A stretch of 25,776 nt of DNA. Source: JAWVZB01 sp033722375 (GTDB taxonomy: Bacteria; Actinomycetota; Nitriliruptoria; Nitriliruptorales; Nitriliruptoraceae). The notes under the pieces are model-generated. The model was not told the DNA's origin. It saw nothing but the letters and a program-made list of their open reading frames with translations, and did no database searches. The stretch spans positions 1 through 25,776 of the forward strand of contig JAWVZB010000041.1 of the NCBI GenBank assembly GCA_033722375.1. Direction: 5' to 3'. Position 1 is the stretch's first letter, and each line of letters opens with the position of its first letter. Shown here piece by piece: positions 23,699 to 25,776 of this stretch. The position numbers and the translations under genes were made by a program.

Positions 23699-24070
23699 CG
23701 AGTGGTCCCCCATCGACGGTCGTGTGCGCTTCTGCGCCGATACCCCTCGGCGGTGGCCCGGTCCCCACCGGGCACACCATGAACATCGGAGGATCGAAGG
23801 GGCTATTGAATAGCTCGACTGAGGCATCTTCTGCTGTTGCTTCTGTTAAAGATGTGGCGACAGTTAACGTATGAGTATCAATTTTCATAGACATCTAGGG
23901 CAGGTGAACTAGTTCTGATCGCTCTGTGCAGCGGAGCGGCGGGCGCTCATCGGATGCCCGGCCGCCAGGCGGTCACGAGACGCCCGTGGATGCGGGGACT
24001 TCTGGCCCTAGCGGACGGCGGTCGCAGACGCGGACGCTTGGAGCGACGCCTGTTCGGACGGGAGGTCGCG
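23699..24070. other. divergent intergenic region with AT-rich island and hairpins
   Basis: This 372-base gap separates the pilin gene from the pseudo-receiver gene. The part nearest the pilin gene (23726-23778) is GC-rich and folds into several hairpins. The part at about 23802-23920 is strikingly AT-rich for this genome and contains short repeats: the palindrome GCTATT-G-AATAGC (23802-23814), two GTTAA-type repeats, and TATGA...TCATA. It probably holds promoters for both genes, but I could not pick a convincing -35/-10 pair. The remainder to 24070 is ordinary GC-rich sequence with no recognised gene. Confidence 0.6.
23727..23778 (-). promoter_or_regulatory. structured 5' leader of the pilin gene
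   Basis: The strongest hairpin (23752-23778) has eleven pairs with one bulged base and a four-base loop. Its arms on the plus strand are GGTGGCCCGGT and ACCGGGC-A-CACC. Next to it GCCGA/TCGGC (23736-23751) forms a second hairpin. A third, GCGC-TTCT-GCGC (23726-23737), shares two bases with the second, so those two cannot both form. The group ends about 30 bases before the pilin start. It does not match the conserved core of c-di-GMP-I riboswitches. An attenuator or protein-binding leader is possible. Confidence 0.5.
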
Positions 24071-24526
24071 ATGAGTTGGTTCCGACCGATGCCGACCACG
24101 GCGCTGCCCCGCTCCGCTCCCCGCTGGGAGGGTGAGAAGTCGGCCGCGCGAGTGCTCGTCGAACACCCGGACCCGCTGCTCCGCGAAGGGATCCGCGAGG
24201 TCCTGACGGACGCGGGCTACGAGGTGGTGACGTGTGGTGGGCCGCACGCGTCTGACGTCCCCGGGGCGTCGTGTCCGCTGCTGCGGCAGGAGCCGTGCCC
24301 GGCCGTCAATGGGGCGGACGTGGTCTTCTCCGGGCTGAAGCTGCGGGATCAGGTCAGCCGGATGATCCTGCGCCGCATCGCGAAGGACCCGTGCCGCCCG
24401 CTGGTGCTGGCTGCACCGCAGCGGGAGGTGGACGAGCACGTTCCAGCGGTCACCGACCACGTCGTCTTCCCCCTGGGGAGCCGGCGGATCGTGCAACAGA
24501 TCGACGAGCTCACTGCCGACCGTTGA
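24071..24526 (+). CDS. pseudo-receiver (response-regulator-like) protein
   Basis: A 151-residue protein. Residues 26-55 look like the start of a receiver domain (ARVLVEHPDPLLREGIREVL, then TDAGYEVVTC), but the acidic pair is reduced to E31-H32. The phosphoacceptor Asp is replaced by Gly88 (DVVFSGLKL), and the conserved Thr and Lys are not found. An insertion with cysteines (C55, C68, C76; later C108) interrupts the fold after the second strand. It is therefore not expected to be phosphorylated like a normal response regulator. The cysteines could bind a metal, but the spacing fits no motif I know. The ATG at 24071 has GGGAGGT upstream. It is followed after 96 bases by the membrane redox gene. 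Confidence 0.7.
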   Translation: MSWFRPMPTTALPRSAPRWEGEKSAARVLVEHPDPLLREGIREVLTDAGYEVVTCGGPHASDVPGASCPLLRQEPCPAVNGADVVFSGLKLRDQVSRMILRRIAKDPCRPLVLAAPQREVDEHVPAVTDHVVFPLGSRRIVQQIDELTADR

Positions 24527-24622
24527 GGCCACGGAGGGGGCCGGAGGTTGCTCACAGGCTGACCGTCGAGGCGGGGCGGGCTGGCAGCGGGCGCCTGGGC
24601 GGCTATCGTCGGACTTCCTGCG

Positions 24623-25699
24623 ATGTCCGCGACGGGACCGAGAGAGCGCGTGAGGAGCTTCCGGCTCGACCCCGAGGCGGTGACGTGGGCCGTCTTGGCG
24701 GTCATCGTGACCCTGGGGCTCGTCGTACTCGGCAGCTCGGGGCTCACGTGGTTCGACGCGGCGCTGGTCGGCTACCTCATGGGGACGCTGTTCGCGATCT
24801 TCGGCACCGTCTACCGCTACGTCGTCTGGCTTCGGCGGCCCCCCACCGCGAAGCTCAACGCCCGCGGGTGGGAGCTGTTGTGGCGCGGGGAGCACCGCGG
24901 CCGCAACCTCACCATGCTCCCCGGACTGATCGTCTCGAAGCTGTTCGTGCAGGGCTTCATCCGCCGCCGCTCTACGCATCGGTGGCTCGGGCACCAGCTC
25001 CTGTTCTGGGGGTGTGTGCTCGCCGCCGCGGTGACCTTCCCGCTGACGTTCGGCTGGCTGCACTTCGAGTCGGTCGGCCAGGTCGCCAGTGACTACCAGC
25101 TCGTCGTCGCCGACTTCGAGACGCCGATCACTTTCGACGCACGCAGCGTGTTCGGCTGGTTCATGTTCCATGCGCTCGACGTGTCCGCGGTGATGGTGAT
25201 CGCGGGCGTGTTCATCTTCCTTGGTCGCCGCCTGCGTGACCCCGGGGCGCTGGCCACCGAGCGCTCGAGCGACTTCCTCCCCCTGGCCGGGTTGTTCGCG
25301 GTGTCGATCACCGGCTTGATGCTGACGGTCTCGAACCTGTGGCTCGAGGGCCGCTTCTACACCTTCCTCACCACCACCCACGCGCTGACCGTCATCCTCG
25401 GACTCATGTACATCCCGTTCGGGAAGCTGTTCCACATCTTCCAACGTCCCGGCAACCTCGGCGTGGCCTACTACAAGCGTGAAGGCGCGGACGGACCCCA
25501 GGCGCACTGTCCCGAGTGCGGCGAGCCGTTCGCCAGCCAGATGCAGGTCGACGACCTGAAGGAGGTCCTGCCGGCGGTCGGGTTCGACTACACGATCGGC
25601 GACGAGCGGGGTGGCGGCAACTGGCAGGACATCTGCCCGCGGTGCCGCCGGCGGCTGGTGACCCTCACCCAATCGCAACGCGTCGGAGGCTTCGGCTGA
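24623..25699 (+). CDS. polytopic cytochrome b-like membrane protein with C-terminal zinc ribbon
   Basis: A 358-residue protein with about six hydrophobic segments (about 19-40, 43-70, 125-147, 176-200, 217-240, 250-272). Histidines at or near membrane ends (H119, H124, H147, H183, H253, H271) could ligate haem as in NarI-type cytochromes; TTTHALTVILGLMYIPFGKLFHIFQRP resembles that group in two pieces. The soluble C-terminus holds two CxxC pairs, HCPECG (C296, C299) and ICPRCR (C338, C341), likely one zinc or iron site. The stop overlaps the start of the next gene by one base, so the two should be co-translated. This suggests it delivers quinol electrons to a molybdopterin enzyme. The ATG at 24623 lacks a good ribosome site; a GTG at 24651 is an alternative. 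Confidence 0.65.
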   Translation: MSATGPRERVRSFRLDPEAVTWAVLAVIVTLGLVVLGSSGLTWFDAALVGYLMGTLFAIFGTVYRYVVWLRRPPTAKLNARGWELLWRGEHRGRNLTMLPGLIVSKLFVQGFIRRRSTHRWLGHQLLFWGCVLAAAVTFPLTFGWLHFESVGQVASDYQLVVADFETPITFDARSVFGWFMFHALDVSAVMVIAGVFIFLGRRLRDPGALATERSSDFLPLAGLFAVSITGLMLTVSNLWLEGRFYTFLTTTHALTVILGLMYIPFGKLFHIFQRPGNLGVAYYKREGADGPQAHCPECGEPFASQMQVDDLKEVLPAVGFDYTIGDERGGGNWQDICPRCRRRLVTLTQSQRVGGFG

Positions 25700-25776
25700 T
25701 GGCAACCAGACCGGTGACCGAAGAGCAGCTCATCGAGCGCTACGGCCCCCACCTCAACGAGGCGCCCCCGGGGGGC
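25699..25776 (+). CDS. probable molybdopterin oxidoreductase, N-terminal end (partial)
   Basis: The ATG at 25699 overlaps the preceding stop (TGATG), and the frame stays open to the window edge. The 26 residues include TEEQLIERYGPHLNEAPPGG. I recognise this as similar to the N-terminus of actinobacterial NarB-like molybdopterin oxidoreductases, in which an iron-sulfur cysteine motif follows soon after. That motif lies outside the window. If the reading is right, this is the catalytic partner of the membrane protein upstream, perhaps a nitrate reductase. The assignment rests on a short stretch and on context. Confidence 0.5.
   Translation, partial: MATRPVTEEQLIERYGPHLNEAPPGG

Noticed and set aside
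23779..23894. Small AT-rich gene on the minus strand starting MSMKIDTHTLTVATSL
   Set aside because: No ribosome site or family match, codon use unlike its neighbours, and the frame runs on as a shadow of the pilin gene; more likely promoter and leader DNA.
23700..23920. c-di-GMP riboswitch upstream of the pilin gene
   Set aside because: The conserved core motifs of the c-di-GMP-I class are absent, although the leader is structured.

Overview
The window is 25.8 kb of GC-rich DNA with strong GC3 bias, GTG starts and Shine-Dalgarno sites. The gene families (AfsR/SARP-type regulator with NB-ARC and TPR regions, zinc-binding anti-sigma factor, MddA-like methyltransferase) point to an actinobacterium, perhaps a Nitriliruptoria-, Egibacter- or Euzebya-like lineage; that placement is an impression from gene content. 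No rRNA, tRNA, CRISPR array or insertion sequence was seen.

The most interesting region is 157-2640, an operon whose four genes each overlap the next by an ATGA: ECF sigma factor, zinc-binding anti-sigma factor, and two ArsM/UbiE-like SAM methyltransferases. Both methyltransferase frames meet an in-frame TGA in the same motif (W-T/A-G-stop-I/V-A/S-G), where ArsM relatives carry a catalytic cysteine. Both continue as typical GC-rich coding sequence to a later stop, and both have a hairpin just after the TGA with the same five-base loop (CGTGT). I read them as tandem selenocysteine methyltransferases controlled by their own sigma/anti-sigma pair. The end of an OsmC-like gene lies upstream.

From 2655 to 7292 there is a mixed set: a degenerate redoxin/2-oxoglutarate oxygenase fusion, a protein with two ABM-like halves, an orphan PD-(D/E)xK nuclease-like protein, a divergent MarR regulator/VOC pair with a clear operator over the promoter, a cupredoxin remnant, and a nitrilase-superfamily hydrolase. 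From 7460 to 15240 lie a 980-residue AfsR-like regulator and three large anion or organic-acid transporters (BenE-like, SulP, SLC13).

From 15364 to 18908 a TetR gene with a near-perfect palindromic operator leads a hydrolase-glycosyltransferase fusion and an MddA-like thiol methyltransferase, probably one operon. Then come a cysteine-form SelW/Rdx protein (convergent), a secreted thermonuclease lipoprotein, a PAS histidine kinase, a protein-kinase fold lacking all its catalytic residues, and a Mth938-like protein. The last part has a type IV pilin with a structured leader in an AT-rich island, a pseudo-receiver protein, and a membrane cytochrome b-like protein with a zinc ribbon, coupled to the start of what is probably a molybdopterin oxidoreductase.

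Selenium, sulfur and possibly arsenic methylation or redox chemistry recurs (two Sec methyltransferases, MddA-like enzyme, Rdx protein, OsmC), but a functional link between these separate loci is only inference.
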